Assembly: GCF_000143415.4 (NCBI RefSeq)
Contig: NW_003314281.1
Span: forward strand, 1,348,407 to 1,412,406
Length of the DNA stretch: 64,000 bases
From: Selaginella moellendorffii
Taxonomy: Eukaryota; Streptophyta; Lycopodiopsida; Selaginellales; Selaginellaceae
Reading direction: 5' to 3'
Shown here piece after piece: positions 1 to 11,060 of this stretch. Both the position numbers and the translations under genes were made by a program. Every line of letters starts with the position of its first letter. The first letter of the stretch is position 1. A model generated the notes under the pieces. That model made no database searches. It was not told the DNA's origin and worked only from the letters and a program-made list of their open reading frames with translations.

Positions 1-1189
1 CCCATTTTCTAATCAGTTAAGGGTTTTGGGATACTTAAAGTCTTTCGATTTGAATAATATTGGGTTGGGTGATTTCTTAGGAAGTCCAAACTTACAGTTT
101 TCATGGGAGAGATTTCATGGTTGCAGGAAATTTATATTAGAGTGGAAAATGATCTCAAGTTTTGTATATACATAATAAATTTTTCTTTTTTCCTCTTTTT
201 TTTCCATCTCTATTATACAAGTATAGGTGGTGATACTCATCCAAAACAATGATGTGCTGAAGAGATGTAAGTTGGGGGCAATTGAGACTATATGAGAGGC
301 ATCTATAGACTTTCCCTATATGGGAGAAAAAGCATTGACCCTAGCAATTGCTAAAAGCATCATGTCCTTTGTTGTAGAGGTAGAATTCAAGGGTGGAGGT
401 AGAACCTCAAGAGTGCCATCTGATAAAGTTGTGAGTGGTGGAAACTTATTGAATGTTGAAATTTGAACTATGATGAACTGTGTATAAGATGTACATTTAT
501 CGGCATCTCTTTAGTAGAAATCAACTCTTTCACCACTACCTTGGTTGTAAAGACATTCTCCTCCACCTCTGGCTCCTCAAAAAGCACTATAGAATTTGAA
601 AATTCCAAAATCTCCTCAAAAAGTGTGATTTAAAAGATTGGCAACTACAGGAATTAACAAGTCTACATGTTTTGTGACCATCTCCTCAAACAAAGTACCT
701 CTAAAAGAACTTAAACCTGTTAGAAACTCCACCATCTAAACTGGTGATTAGAACATAATCTTCAAACTAAAATCTGTGGTCAAGTGCCAATATAAGAAAA
801 ACTTGTGTCTTATGACCACTTAGTTGCTCTACTTCCTATGGCACAACTACCAAAAGCTCCTCACAACCTATAGATGCTATTGTTTATGTTTCCTCACCTT
901 TGGGATTGGAAACCTCATCACTACAAGTTTGCCTAAGTTAAAAAAATTGAAGTTCTTAAGCATTTGTGGCTCCACCAAAAGCTAGGCATGCTCTATGACT
1001 TATAGGCCTATCACTAAAGAGTCCTCTTTGCCCAGCTCCACCCCACAAAACCTTGCACAAAAGCTAGGGAAATGTTGTTGTGTTCAAGGGACTCCAACTC
1101 TACTCCCTTGATGCTTGAGCTCCAATTGCTTCTATCTGCATCATGTAGAACTTCTCCACAAGTTGGAACTTCTATCTTTATTGAAATCA
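1..1189. other. AT-rich DNA, no gene seen
   Basis: No open frame with recognisable protein similarity. The composition matches the transposon-derived DNA at 4.9-6.1, 27.1-29.2 and 42.8-46.3 kb. It may be the 3' part of the gag-bearing element just downstream, but I cannot show that. Confidence 0.5.
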
Positions 1190-1660
1190 AGCCATCTCTT
1201 TACATAAGGCAATTGCTTCCTCCAAAGCATAGGGTATTTTCTTCTCCATTGAAATCATATATGTGACTTGATTTGGAGTTTGAGTATAAAACTACCTTTT
1301 TGCCTTCATGATCTCCTCTCCTTGCTGTAGTTGCTAATAAAGCTCCACAGCAGCCACAAATGCCTCTCAGCTGATGATTTACCTTTGCAAACACTCCTTT
1401 CAGTGAGTTTTAAAGCACATAATATAATCATAAACTAATTCCTCACCACCTTGCTGGAATAAAAATAAGCCAAAAAGAAGTTGATGAGTGGGCTTTTTTT
1501 CCTCAAACCAATCTTTGAATGATTGCACTAGTGTTTGGAATTCAGTTATATCCTCTGGAAGGAGAGACCCTAGCCAAAGCTCTACCAATTCACCCATCAA
1601 TAACCATAGGAACTCTTGCCACTTCCTGAAATCTTCAATGATCAAGTTTGAAATTCAATA
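1190..1660 (-). mobile_element. retrotransposon gag-like remnant
   Basis: Two short minus-strand frames (1400-1645 and 1200-1394) read as one degenerate product. The first has the pattern FKDWFEEKK followed about 20 residues later by QQGGEELVYDYIMCFKT. This resembles the LTR-retrotransposon gag block in which a Gln-rich turn is followed by S/L-V-x-D-Y-I-x-x-F. The second continues with FAKVNHQLRG. No protease, reverse transcriptase or integrase frame is visible nearby, and I did not find LTRs. The call rests on pattern only. Confidence 0.4.
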
Positions 1661-1959
1661 ATCCTCACTATTCACCAAATATTGGTGCATAAAAACCTCT
1701 CCACATACTAGGAACTCTAGAAGCACAAGTTCATACCTCACAATATGAACTTAAAGTATTGAAGTCACATGCCATAAATCTCTTTCTCAGGCATTTGTTT
1801 GAACTATAAAAGACATTACCTTTGAGGTCATTGTATCCTTTTCACATCAATTTTTAAAGAACAATATCAATGTCATACATTCTAGGGTTGAAGGGCATTT
1901 TCTCAAAAAACAATAAAAATTCACAAATTTTTAAGATTGACTAAGACATAAGAAAAACA

Positions 1960-2760
1960 TATGAGTTTCATAAACCACCCATTTAGGCACCCTATCCTAT
2001 GGCTTACTTATCTAAGTCATATGATTATTTTTTATTGTCTTTTGTCTTTTATTTCCATTAGTCAAGGCCATTTGGTTTATGCCATTGTTTACAAGCATAT
2101 GGAACTTTGATCATATTTCTTCACTCTGAGAAAATTAAAGGTATTTTATCAGCTTCTTAGTAGCTTCTGAAAGCTACTGGCTTAAATATGAGTAATAGAA
2201 TCTAAGCATAGAAGTTACTGTAAGTAAACTCTTTAGTGTGATAGAACAAATAGCCAACCTGGAGTATGGAAGAAGGGAAAATTGAATTTATTTAATAAAT
2301 ATGTATAAGGTATTAAAAATAAAAAAGAAATTGGGTAGATTAAGTATATGTATTTATTATAATTAATTATATATTAACTAAAATTCTAGCTTATTATTAT
2401 TATATTATCCTTTTATATCTTATTAAGAAGCATAGTTACTGATGGTAAGTGATAAATTCTAATTGGTACAAATATATGTTTGTAAAATAAATTTTTATTA
2501 ATTAGTAATATTCATAAATTATTATAGAGATTTAATGGTTGAATTTAATTGGAATAACTAATCACACGAAACTATATATGAAAATATACTATATCTGTTG
2601 GTGAACTAAAAAATTATATAATGTAAGTTTTAAAACAAAAATTAAAGATATTTATAAAAATTGTAATAATGTGGTTGTCAATATATGGTTAGTTACAAAC
2701 AGTTTATGGTATTGCTATCCAAAAACTTTGTTACAAATAATAGTATTTAATCCCTTTAAA
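1960..2760 (+). repeat. left inverted arm
   Basis: Diverged inverted copy of about 5220-6080, of similar length and with colinear landmarks. It carries no open frame. Confidence 0.65.
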
Positions 2761-2859
2761 GTTTGGCATTATTTTTACCCGATTTAATTATAATTGTTTT
2801 ATAATATGACATTATTAAAAAATTTAGGTCTAAGCAAATGAAAAAATAAACTAAGAATG

Positions 2860-3744
2860 GAAGCTCGAAAAACTGGCCACAATCTGCTGGAGTGGTGGGA
2901 AATCTCTTGCTATCGCTGCAGTAGTCATATATCATGTAGTTGTCCTCCCACTCGAGCTTGCTTTTGGTTTCCTCGTTGATGCTCTGGAATACCTCTTGCT
3001 CCCACCAGGGGAGCGCTGCACGACTCCACACCCCCCGCGCAAGCATCCACACTGAATCCCTTGTACACCGCCATGAATGGAGCGTGGTCCCAGTTGATCT
3101 GTAGCCCAGTCGTCTCCGTTCCACAGGCTCGAGTAGATCCCCATTGGCTGGATCTTTGGGAATGGGATCCCCATGGCTACGTTGTTCTCGTGGACACGCA
3201 GAGGGAACGTAGAACCTGAGGCACCAAAACCACAGTTTGAGCAATGACCGAAGAGTGTTCGCAAAAAACTTACATGATCTGCTGCTTGTTCCAGAGGACG
3301 GAGTAGCTGTGGAAGTCCTGAGTGTGGTCGAACAAGAGGTAGGTTTGCTGCTCCCGGTTTCCAACTCCATTGGCGAAAACGTTAGTCTAGACGATGTATG
3401 GAAACGTTCCCCAAGAACTCAAAGTCAATCTCATCGTGCTTGTCGGTCTCCAAGGACATGTAGAATGCCGTCACAGTTCCAGCAGAGTCATTAGGAACCA
3501 GCTTGATCTTCATGCTGATACGACCGAACAAGTATTTGCTGCGGGACCCAAATCCAGCACCTATCATGCAACAGGACTTGATCAGTGAAACAGAAGGTTG
3601 AGTCTTGGATTGTTACCTGAAGCCTTGTCGAGAACAAGCTGCTAGTTCTTAGAGAAAGACACATCGGACTTTGGTGGGAGACGAGCAGAGAATGCAAGCT
3701 CGGCCAACAAACAACAGCAATGCAATGACTTTGAGAGCACCCAT
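2860..3744 (-). pseudogene. xyloglucan endotransglucosylase/hydrolase pseudogene
   Basis: The catalytic exon at 3382-3567 carries the GH16 signature [10 protein letters not shown]. The distal exon reads [17 protein letters not shown] and then, in a different frame, the XET C-terminal pattern [18 protein letters not shown]. The first ATG (3742-3744) opens a hydrophobic leader followed by FSARLPPKSDVSFSKN. A TAG then replaces the expected Tyr before QLVLDKAS. After the catalytic motif a small deletion shifts the frame, and another TAG stands where family members have Gln before TNVFANG. A further shift separates the two C-terminal blocks. Intron borders remain, so this is a duplicated or captured genomic copy and not a retrocopy. 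An intact member would remodel cell-wall xyloglucan in the apoplast; this copy cannot encode one. Confidence 0.85.
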
Positions 3745-3801
3745 TGCTCGATCGAAAGTCCTGGCAAGAACAGAAGACTTGTAACCAATCAGGGCCGAGT
3801 G

Positions 3802-4435
3802 TCAAGACGATTTAGTGAAGCAACTCAGCCTTGTTGTCAGAGCCGTTGCATTCTTCGCACCAACGAGTGCATTATTCTTCGCGAGCTGGATATCTGTCAA
3901 TTGTAGCAAAGAAAAACTACCAAAGGAGGACTACCAAACAAAAGGATACTTGCAGCCAATGACTCGGCTCCAGTGAGCTCGTTGACGCGCTTGAGCAAGA
4001 ATGGCGTCACAGCAATACCTCTGCTCCTATAAGAAAAAAACACGTAGGAATAGCAAGAGAGGTCACTGAGACGTACTCTGCTTCATGCAATGCCGATTGT
4101 ATGGTCGATTCCACGTTCTTAGCTGCTGCTGCATGCTCTGCGGGTATTGGAACCCCGATCAAAATGACTGAACCCAATCCAAACTTCGTGTTTGCCTCTG
4201 CAGTGTCAAGTTAGAATCGAAAACCAGGATGGCTAGACCTTACCTATGATGTCTGCGGATTCCTCCACACTGTCTGCTCGGCAAGGTGCTTTGCAGCCAC
4301 TGTTAGGAGTAAAAAATGCTGGAAATTCATCAGTTGAGTAGCTAACCAGGTATTCAAGTGTTCGTGGAATGTCAAGGATTGATTTGACCCCTGCACAAAC
4401 CACCGCAACTGGAGTTTTACCGAAACTGGATTTCT
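3802..4435 (-). pseudogene. 3' half of a PsuG-type pseudouridine-5'-phosphate glycosidase
   Basis: Successive minus-strand exons read AVVCAGVKSILDIPRTLEYL, YSTDEFPAFFT, SGCKAPCR, GLGSVILIGVPIPAEHAAA, GIAVTPFLLKRVNELTGAES and LAANIQLAKNNALVGAKNA, ending at TGA 3802-3804. This is the conserved C-terminal half of pseudouridine-5'-phosphate glycosidase (the plant PUMY/IndA family), which cleaves pseudouridine 5'-phosphate to ribose 5-phosphate and uracil. GT-AG introns at about 3908, 4028 and 4205 join in phase. The N-terminal half is absent, and a few residues are missing after LEYL. Upstream, the frame runs straight into a fragment of CAS exon 1, so the locus is a truncated chimera. A functional glycosidase is very unlikely. 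Confidence 0.8.
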
Positions 4436-4500
4436 TCGACGATCTCTCGGCCCGAGCGCACAGCCGCGGGGAGCGAATGTAGCGCAAATGGAAGGGTGAA
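4430..4500 (-). pseudogene. captured fragment of CAS exon 1, in frame with PsuG remnant
   Basis: The minus strand reads RYIRSPRLCARAERSSKKSS, matching [20 protein letters not shown] of the intact CAS transit-peptide exon at 14671-14740, with clear nucleotide similarity. It continues in frame into the PsuG-like exon. The parent locus is about 10 kb away in this window. Confidence 0.75.
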
Positions 4501-4560
4501 TCCAATTTTGACGAAGAAGGTTGTCCCTGAAAGAAGAAAGAAGCATTAAACATCTAATGT
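4485..4560 (+). pseudogene. captured fragment of the GatB 3' end
   Basis: The plus strand matches 14437-14532, the last codons of GatB plus its 3' flank. Shared stretches include AAATGGAAGGGT, AATCCAATTTTGA and CCTGAAAGAAGAAAGAA. It adjoins the CAS fragment but in opposite relative orientation to the parent locus, so an inversion happened during or after the copy. Read on the minus strand, it supplies a polypyrimidine tract and AG that could act as a splice acceptor. Confidence 0.75.
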
Positions 4561-5219
4561 GGACACGCGGCCATGGCGAGTGAGCCCCAGTATTCTGCCT
4601 GTTGCAACGTTGGGTCTTCTCGGGTTTGTAAATGCTTATAACTTTGGATAGCTGACTATCTCTTGTCGTCCAAATCTGCACTGTGAGCTCTCTCAAGACT
4701 AGCCAGCACCCCAGCCCAGCACTTCCTTGAGCAAAGATTTCTTCGACAGCGTAGCCGATGACCAAAGACGAGCGATGGATGGGACGACATGGAAGACGTG
4801 TTACCACGTGGCTGCATCTTAGATGAGAGAAAACTGCTAGGAAGTACAGGCTTCGTCAAGATGTTTACAGTCATCTCTTGTGTAAGATAGTAAATCAAAT
4901 AGAAAGTAGTGAAGAGCAAAAATAATGGTAAAAAGAAGGATAAAAATTCTTTATAATTAATTTATTTTGATTATTATTTGTTCTAAAATTTATTGATAAT
5001 TATTTATTTGTTCTATTAGAGTGTTTATCAAGATATATGTCTAAGAATTTTTGTAAGTATTTTTTATGTAAAATGTAAGATTAATAAATTAATTTTTTAA
5101 TATGACAAAATAAAACATAAAAATCTTTTTCTGAGCTTTTTAGGGTTCTTTAATACATTATTTTAAAATAATTATTAATATTCTAATTTATTTTAAAATT
5201 GTAATATTAATATCACACA
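4561..5219. other. no recognisable gene
   Basis: The GC-richer part up to about 4880 has overlapping minus-strand frames that I could not assign to a family. It is probably another captured fragment. Beyond 4920 the DNA becomes AT-rich and merges with the right inverted arm. Confidence 0.5.
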
Positions 5220-5566
5220 AAAATAATGACTACTACAACTACTTTGGATAGCCACATTAAAATTGTGTGCAGACAATTATATACTGAAAAACACACCATT
5301 ATCATTTTTGACCATTTTATAGTTTGTTTTAAAACATACATTATGTGATCTATTTAATTCATAGATATATTATTTTGTATTTGTAATTCAAATAGCTATC
5401 CACTATATATTTATATAGAGTTTTGTGTGATTAATTATTTCAATTAAATTTCAACTATTAAATCCACACATTAAATACTCATTATCTTTTATATGTAGAA
5501 TATTTTTATCCATTTAATTTATATTTATAATAAACTAATGAATATCATTAATTTAAAAAACTATTT

Positions 5567-5614
<48 letters not shown>

Positions 5615-6080
5615 CAAAAACTAGCCCCATACTATTTTAGTTATCTTCATACATAACTAAGCATTCATCATTACCTATGCTTCAGAAAGAATTTTAGTTA
5701 ATACAAAAATAGTTGTAATAAGTACATGTGATTAAATCTAATCTACCAGATTTTTAAAAAAAATTATTATTCTAATTACCTTGCCTTTATTTTTTAGTTC
5801 TACACCTAAATGATCTAACTAATAGCTTTTACGCGCATAGAGTGAAGAGGTATGACTTCATCCCTGACCCCGTCACGGTCATCATGACTGCACGGTGTCG
5901 GTCTGCCACGTTCCCCATCCGATTGGCCCACACCCTGCGCTCCATATGCTCATAAGCATTGACACAAACCAAATGGCAATGACAAATAGAATAAAAAATT
6001 AAAACACAAGAAAAGGACTTGTTATGTGACTTCATAGGGTGCCCCAATGGGTGATTTAAGAAATCGACATTGTTTTTTAT
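5220..6080 (-). repeat. right inverted arm
   Basis: Reverse-complement counterpart of about 1960-2760. It differs by carrying a GC-rich patch of roughly 90 bases at about 5850-5945 that the left arm lacks, and by the TA microsatellite at 5570-5611. Confidence 0.65.
5570..5611. repeat. TA dinucleotide microsatellite
   Basis: An uninterrupted run of about 21 TA units inside the right inverted arm. Confidence 0.95.
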
Positions 6081-6192
6081 TTTATCAATGGATATTAGTT
6101 TCAAAATCCAATATAGCTATGGCAAGAGCTATGCTTTTGTAAAGATTTTTATTTGTAAATTGCCAGTGTGCCTCTGTGTGAGAACTTACGAG

Positions 6193-6344
6193 TGAATCAA
6201 GAACTTACCCACTTTCCAGCTCGTTGGAGAGCTCACTATCTGCAACTCGAGATGGAAAGATTTATATAGTGCTATTAAACGCAAGATTAAATTGCTAGTG
6301 GCTACAAGTGAATCAAGAACTTGTCCATTTTCCAGCTCGATGGA
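6193..6344 (+). repeat. pair of direct repeats of about 37 bp
   Basis: GTGAATCAAGAACTT plus a CCA.TTTCCAGCTCG.TGGA tail occurs at about 6193-6229 and again at about 6308-6344, 115 bases apart. A local duplication next to the kinase remnant. Confidence 0.8.
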
Positions 6345-6413
6345 CATGCCGCACCATGATTTTGGAGCAGCCGCTGGGAAGTCCTTCCATTTCATTCTCA
6401 ACCTCCACAAGCA

Positions 6414-6858
6414 AAGTCATCTTCTGAGTTTCCAGAGGGAATGGAGTATGTCCCCCCAGGGGAAAAGTTGAAAGAATCTTGTGATATTTGGGCTCTGGGG
6501 AAAGATTGCATATGAGGAGTTTCAAACACCTCAGGTTCTCAGCGAGTTATGAAGATTTGCCCCTTGTTCTCTTCGACTGGTCGAGGGTTCCGGTGTTAGC
6601 CAAGGATTTGATGCTGGGGATGCTAAATCTGGACAAGAAAAAACGATTGACGGCAGCCCAGATCTTGGAACATCCGTGGATCAAGCGGATCACTCAAAAT
6701 TACAATAGGCCAGCCCCAGAAACAAAGGTGGAAGTCGAAGCAAAACAGGATGTGAGAACTGAATTGATAATGGGAGGACAAGCTTCCATGCCAATGTACC
6801 GACTGCGAGATTGCCCACAAGCAATTGGAGATACACTAAAAAGTTTTAGTCGATGCTA
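6414..6858 (+). pseudogene. protein kinase C-lobe remnant
   Basis: One frame reads EYVPPGEKLKESCDIWALGK, the APE-to-DxW region of a Ser/Thr kinase. After a frameshift at about 6490, the frame continues with the subdomain XI pattern AKDLMLGMLNLDKKKRLTAA followed by QILEHPWIKR, ending at about 6858. The catalytic loop, ATP site and roughly forty residues between the two blocks are missing. The C-terminal tail shows no EF hands. Subfamily cannot be set from this; a CDPK/SnRK-like origin is possible. Confidence 0.7.
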
Positions 6859-7012
6859 AGATACCTATCCGGCACCGAAATATTCCTATAGTGTCGTCAT
6901 TTCACCTTTAGGTTTCCTTTTAAAACCAAAACTAGCGGTGCCGGGAATATTCACTTTCATTTTTTTCACCCTAAACACGGGGAGTTCGCAAGATTTCCTG
7001 CCCCCCCGCTAC

Positions 7013-10000
7013 ATGGCGGACTCCGATCCAGGCGGCGCCTCAAGGCGACGACCGTCCAGAAGGTGGAGAGGGTCACGATCATCCTCGCCGAGACTGGCTC
7101 AGGTTTGCCTCTTCTTTGCTCGGATTCCCCTCTTTTCGGAGCTTAGCAAGGGAATGTGGGTCTAGGAAAGAGCTCGCAGGTCCCGCAAATGCTGATCGAG
7201 GAAGGGTTCGCCCCCATTCTGTGCACGCAGCCGAGAAGGCTTGCCGTGGTCGCCGTGTCCAAAATGGTGGCCGAAGACTTGGACAAGAAGCGGGATTTCA
7301 CATTGGTCAGATGAATCGGACAAGTTCCAGGTAAATGCTCGAGCTTTTCGAAAGTTCTAGTCTTTCCTTGATGTTTAGTTCTTGGGAACTTTTTCCTCGA
7401 GTTCTTGGAGTTCTGTGGTTCTTTCTTTTGATCTTAGATGTTCTTTTCTTCCATTCCTAAGTCACGGCATTTTTCCAGCTCCGGTGTTCTTCTAGAGGAG
7501 ATCAAATCCAAAGGCGTGGCTGCTCTTTCTCACTACAAGGTGGTCATACTGGATGAAATCCACGAGAGGTCTGTGGAGTCAGATATGGTTCTTTGTTGCG
7601 TCAAGATCTTGCTCTTTCGGAACAAGAACACACGGTGGGCTTCTTTTGTTTCTGGATTTCTCTTGCTAATGTGATTGCTGCTGCCATAGTCTGGTGCTCA
7701 TGTCTGCCACCGCTGACTTTAAACGCTATGAAAACTATTTTGCCGAGCTTGGCGAAACAGTTGAGAAGGTGGCTGTCTCGAACTTGGCCTCGAAGATCCA
7801 GCAACATCTGTTCCAGTGCAGCGTGAAGTATCTCGACCAGGTTCTGTATATTTTATTTCATTCGCGTTTATTTTTATCTTTCTGTTAACCATCCTCTGTC
7901 AGGTCGTGCAACAACTTGGAAACAAGGAAGTGTCTGTAATGAACTTGTTGGAGCAAAACCCGTCTCCCTTTAAGAACGGGACTGATATTGGGATGGAGAT
8001 ACAGCACCTGGTTTTCGATCTGATCGCTCACATCCACAAAGATGAGTCTGATCGCAAGAAGGGAATTCTGGTCTTCCTCCCAACTTATCGTGCCTTGGAA
8101 GAGCAGTGGTCTCTCGGGCGTGGAGATATTTGTGCTCCACAATAGCATTGACGTCGACCAATCGTTGGAAGCAATGGAGGCGTACCATTCAGTGAGGAAG
8201 GTCTTTTCTTTCCTCAATTCTCCGTCTTGTTTTTTCTGAATCCTTCTTTTCTTTCAGGTGATTCTTGCGACTGATGTTGCCGAGTCTTCAATTACAATAC
8301 CGGGAGCATCGTTCGTCATCGACTCATGCCGCTGCCTAGAAGTGTTTTGGAACTCGAAAATGAAGAGAGACGCTCCCCGGATTGTCTGGGAGTCGAGCTC
8401 ACAGGTGAGAAGTTGTCTTTGTCCTCCAGCCAGACACCGTATCTTTCTCCTTTCAACTGTAGGCCGAACAACGTAAGGGGCGCACAGGGCGTACCTGCGA
8501 TGGTACTGTCTTTCGCATGGTGCCGCGAACAATGTACATGACATTCAACAAGTTTGAGGTTCCCGCAATGCAGCTCTTGTCTCTACGAAAGCAAGTACTG
8601 TCACTGTTTGTGCTGAACCACGAGCTTTGAATGATGCTTTGGGTACGTCTCTTCGTTTTGTGAATCGGAAATTTTGTGTTTTGTTTTTCCAGCATTCTTC
8701 GATAAATGCCTGAATCCACCGCATCCAGACACTGTTTATGATGCTTTGGAGTCACTTGAAGCACTGAACGCTCTACAGCCCGATGCTGGAGGGAAGAAGT
8801 TGCCGACCCCATACGGACGAATACTTGCGTCTCTTCCACTATCTTTGGAGGCTTCTATGCTTCTCATGGAGGGCTGAGAACGAGAAGATATCACAGCACA
8901 CTCATTCAGGTACCCGATTCTAGACACTACGCCGAGTCCGATTATCCTGCCTCTCGGAGCCAGCGCTACAGCACACTATTCTTTTCAGTACTTCCAGGAA
9001 TCACAAAATGGTGTAAAGGCAATCTCGTCAAGCCGCTCTTCTTGGCAACCTCTGCGCGTTTGAATTCTGGCAGTGCGTCTTGAAGGTACGACTTCGTTTG
9101 TTTCTTTTCCTTGTCTTTCTCACACAGCGGTGGCAAAAGCTATCCCACGAATTTTTATCCTCAACTATCGTCACCATTCATGGAGAGGAGTCGGAGAAGG
9201 AATTCTGCAAACAGCATCACCTTTCTTTGTTTTCACTCAGCGCTGTCGCTGAGCTCTGTAAGTCTTTCAAGTTTTAGAACCAAACTTGATGTTTGCTTTG
9301 TTTTTGAGGCAGCTAGTTGCCTGCTAGAAGTTATGCATCGGTCTTATTATACGGCTTTCTCCTTCCAGCACCTCTGCTTTCGTAGCCAAGACGACGAGTC
9401 GTGCCTGGGACTTCCGTATGTTTCAAATGGGAGCTTCCACAATGAGAATAACCAGTCAGATTTGCTGAAGATCATTGTGGAGGTAACTTGTTTGAACTCG
9501 TGCTTTGGTTTTCCAACACTTACGATCCACTGTTTCAGACTCAAGCAAGATACTTAGAACCGCAGAGTAATTACGAGTCGATCCATTTTCCTAAAGAAGA
9601 GGACGGGGAAGTGCAGTGCGTGTACTTCCGTAGAGGCTTTTGCGCTAAAGGAAACGGCTGTGAGTTCTCACACTCAGCAGTATGCAAGTTTTTCTTGTCC
9701 GGGGATGTAAGTGTCAGCTTTTTAACTCGCATTATTCTCAAGCGATTGTATGGCAGGGATGTCGCTATGGTGCTCATTGTCGATATAAGCACGACTCGGA
9801 TGTTCCACGCTGGGACAATCGTCTTGAGCTTGACGAAGACGTAGCTCAGTTTCCTACGGTGCTGTGTTCTTCCACTCGAAACTCGGAGGGCACCATGCTA
9901 GTTTTTGGAAGGGAGGCACTGTCTTATATCCATCAGCTGCAAGATCTTGCTACTGCATCTTGCAACGACGATTCTCAGCTAGAAGCAGAGAAGTATGATC

Positions 10001-10329
10001 GATCGTCTCTCCACCGTGATCCTGGACTTGCCTTGGAGAATCCAGATCCTTCGGGGTTCTTCCCTCGCCGGGATGCCGAGGAATTCGCGGAGATTTCCAA
10101 CCTGTTCTCCCAATGCGTTGATCAGGGCTCTTTGGATATTGCGGTGTTCTTATTTTTCCTTCCAGCCAAGTATCGCCACGCCAAGATCGTTGGTGGATCC
10201 CAGCGAGGTAGGATGCAGATACCTTCTTCCTGCTACTTTCTAGGATTTGGACTTGGCCTCGCGAGGCGTGAGCTGCATTGGGATTTCGATCAAAATTTTG
10301 ACAAACATCGTTCTAGCGGAAGTTTCTAG
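7013..10329 (+). pseudogene. decaying DExH8-like RNA helicase with CCCH zinc fingers
   Basis: About a dozen exons follow the order of the plant DExH8-type (DEAH helicase plus CCCH) protein. Walker A is AETGSGKSSQVPQML, rebuilt across the intron ending at about 7167. Then come CTQPRRLAVVA, AGFHIGQMNRTSS, the DEIH box in VVILDEIHERSVESD, SAT in LMSATADFKRY, ILATDVAESSITIP, and motif VI AEQRKGRTGRTCDG. Later come LGNLCAFEFWQCVLK and two CCCH-type segments (VYFRRGFCAKGNGCEFSH; GCRYGAHCRYKH). At least four frameshifts break it: near 7275 (before GFHIGQ), 8105 (after ALEEQW), 8610 (before CAEPRALND) and 8875. The ATG at 7013 is the apparent original start. Retained introns argue against retroposition; this looks like a gene lost by drift. 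Assembly errors could explain one shift but hardly all. Confidence 0.75.
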
Positions 10330-10660
10330 AGTTCCTCCTCCATTTCCTCGAGTTCTTCCTCGGCCTCAGCGCCGGCAGGGCGTTCCTCGACTTCGACCTC
10401 GGCCTCGGCAGCAGCGGCAAAGGCAGCAGCAGCTGCACGATCACCACGGGTCACAAATGGCCCAAGAAGGGTAGGAGGACGATCCACAAGTCCCTCAGCA
10501 GCAGAGACCAAGAACACATCTCGCGTGAGACTGTAGCTCAGTGGATTCTTGAACTGCTCATAAGTGTATGTTGCCTTGTATTTGAGCATTCCAAGCTCGG
10601 TGATATTTGTGAAACAAATGACAATCTGAAGCATTAGACAAAGAGAATGACTCACCAATG
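10326..10660 (-). CDS. unidentified fragment with Ala-rich and acidic C-terminus
   Basis: A minus-strand frame reads KYKATYTYEQFKNPLSYSLT, then FLVSAAEGLVDRPPTLLGPF, an Ala-rich run, and an acidic end ELEEMEEEL before the stop. The first part looks like a conserved exon and has a plausible acceptor upstream at about 10630. I do not recognise the family. Nothing upstream to 10800 extends it convincingly, so it is probably the last exon of a truncated gene. It lies tail-to-tail with the helicase remnant. Confidence 0.4.
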
Positions 10661-10807
10661 TAGTAGGTCAAGATCTACTACCCCCAAAGTCCACACTAGA
10701 TTCCCATAGGCCCATTGGGCTCGGCACCCACACTGACATATCTCTTCAAGCATAGACAAGAGCTGCCGAATTTAGAAGATAAACAAAGAAAGAGATAAGG
10801 AAAGAAA

Positions 10808-11060
10808 TTAAAAAGCAACTTTTGGCGCCTTGGGGCTTGAAACTTTAGTTAAAATGTTTGTGAGATGGTATGCCATTTCCATTTGTGCGTGCTTTAAAAG
10901 AGAATCATCCAAATGAGTGATCTCAGTAAATAGAGATTCTTTCATATTAAACATTCTTACTAACACTTCTCTCAAACTCTTGAAATCACTAAAGTATAAA
11001 AACTCTGGAAATCCAAAAACACACTCCACAACACTTTTATCACTCAAAACTTCCATCGCT
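10808..11060 (-). repeat. repeat arm upstream of partial GatB copy
   Basis: Similar to about 11550-11816 in opposite orientation and to about 11960-12232 in the same orientation. When translated, all three give related but broken reading (for example LVRMFNMKESLF, LVGMFSVKESLF, LVEMFSVKKYLF). Confidence 0.7.

Larger units (their letters stand above)
1960..6080. mobile_element. candidate gene-capturing element with long inverted arms
   Basis: The AT-rich stretch at about 1960-2760 reappears as its reverse complement at about 5220-6080. Matching landmarks on the left arm and on the reverse complement of the right arm include CACCCAT..GGCACCCTAT, CCATTTGGTTT, TATTAACTAAAATTCT and AATTTAATTG.AATAA.TAATCACAC, all in the same order. 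Between the arms is a GC-richer core of about 2.4 kb made of broken gene pieces (XTH, PsuG, CAS, GatB). This is the architecture of a Pack-MULE or foldback element. The outer ends are blurred and I saw no clear target-site duplication. Two unrelated insertions of one repeat in opposite orientation is the alternative. Confidence 0.55.

Noticed and set aside
4656-4919. WD40/Cdc20-like reading of a minus-strand frame
   Set aside because: Similarity limited to a few residues (VQIW) and not consistent across frames.
5829-6104. 91-codon minus-strand frame in the right inverted arm
   Set aside because: It spans a GC-rich insert in repeat DNA and has no recognisable domain; the left arm does not preserve the frame.
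6414-6858. Reading the kinase remnant as a functional CDPK
   Set aside because: No N-lobe, no catalytic loop, no EF hands, and a frameshift inside the conserved block.
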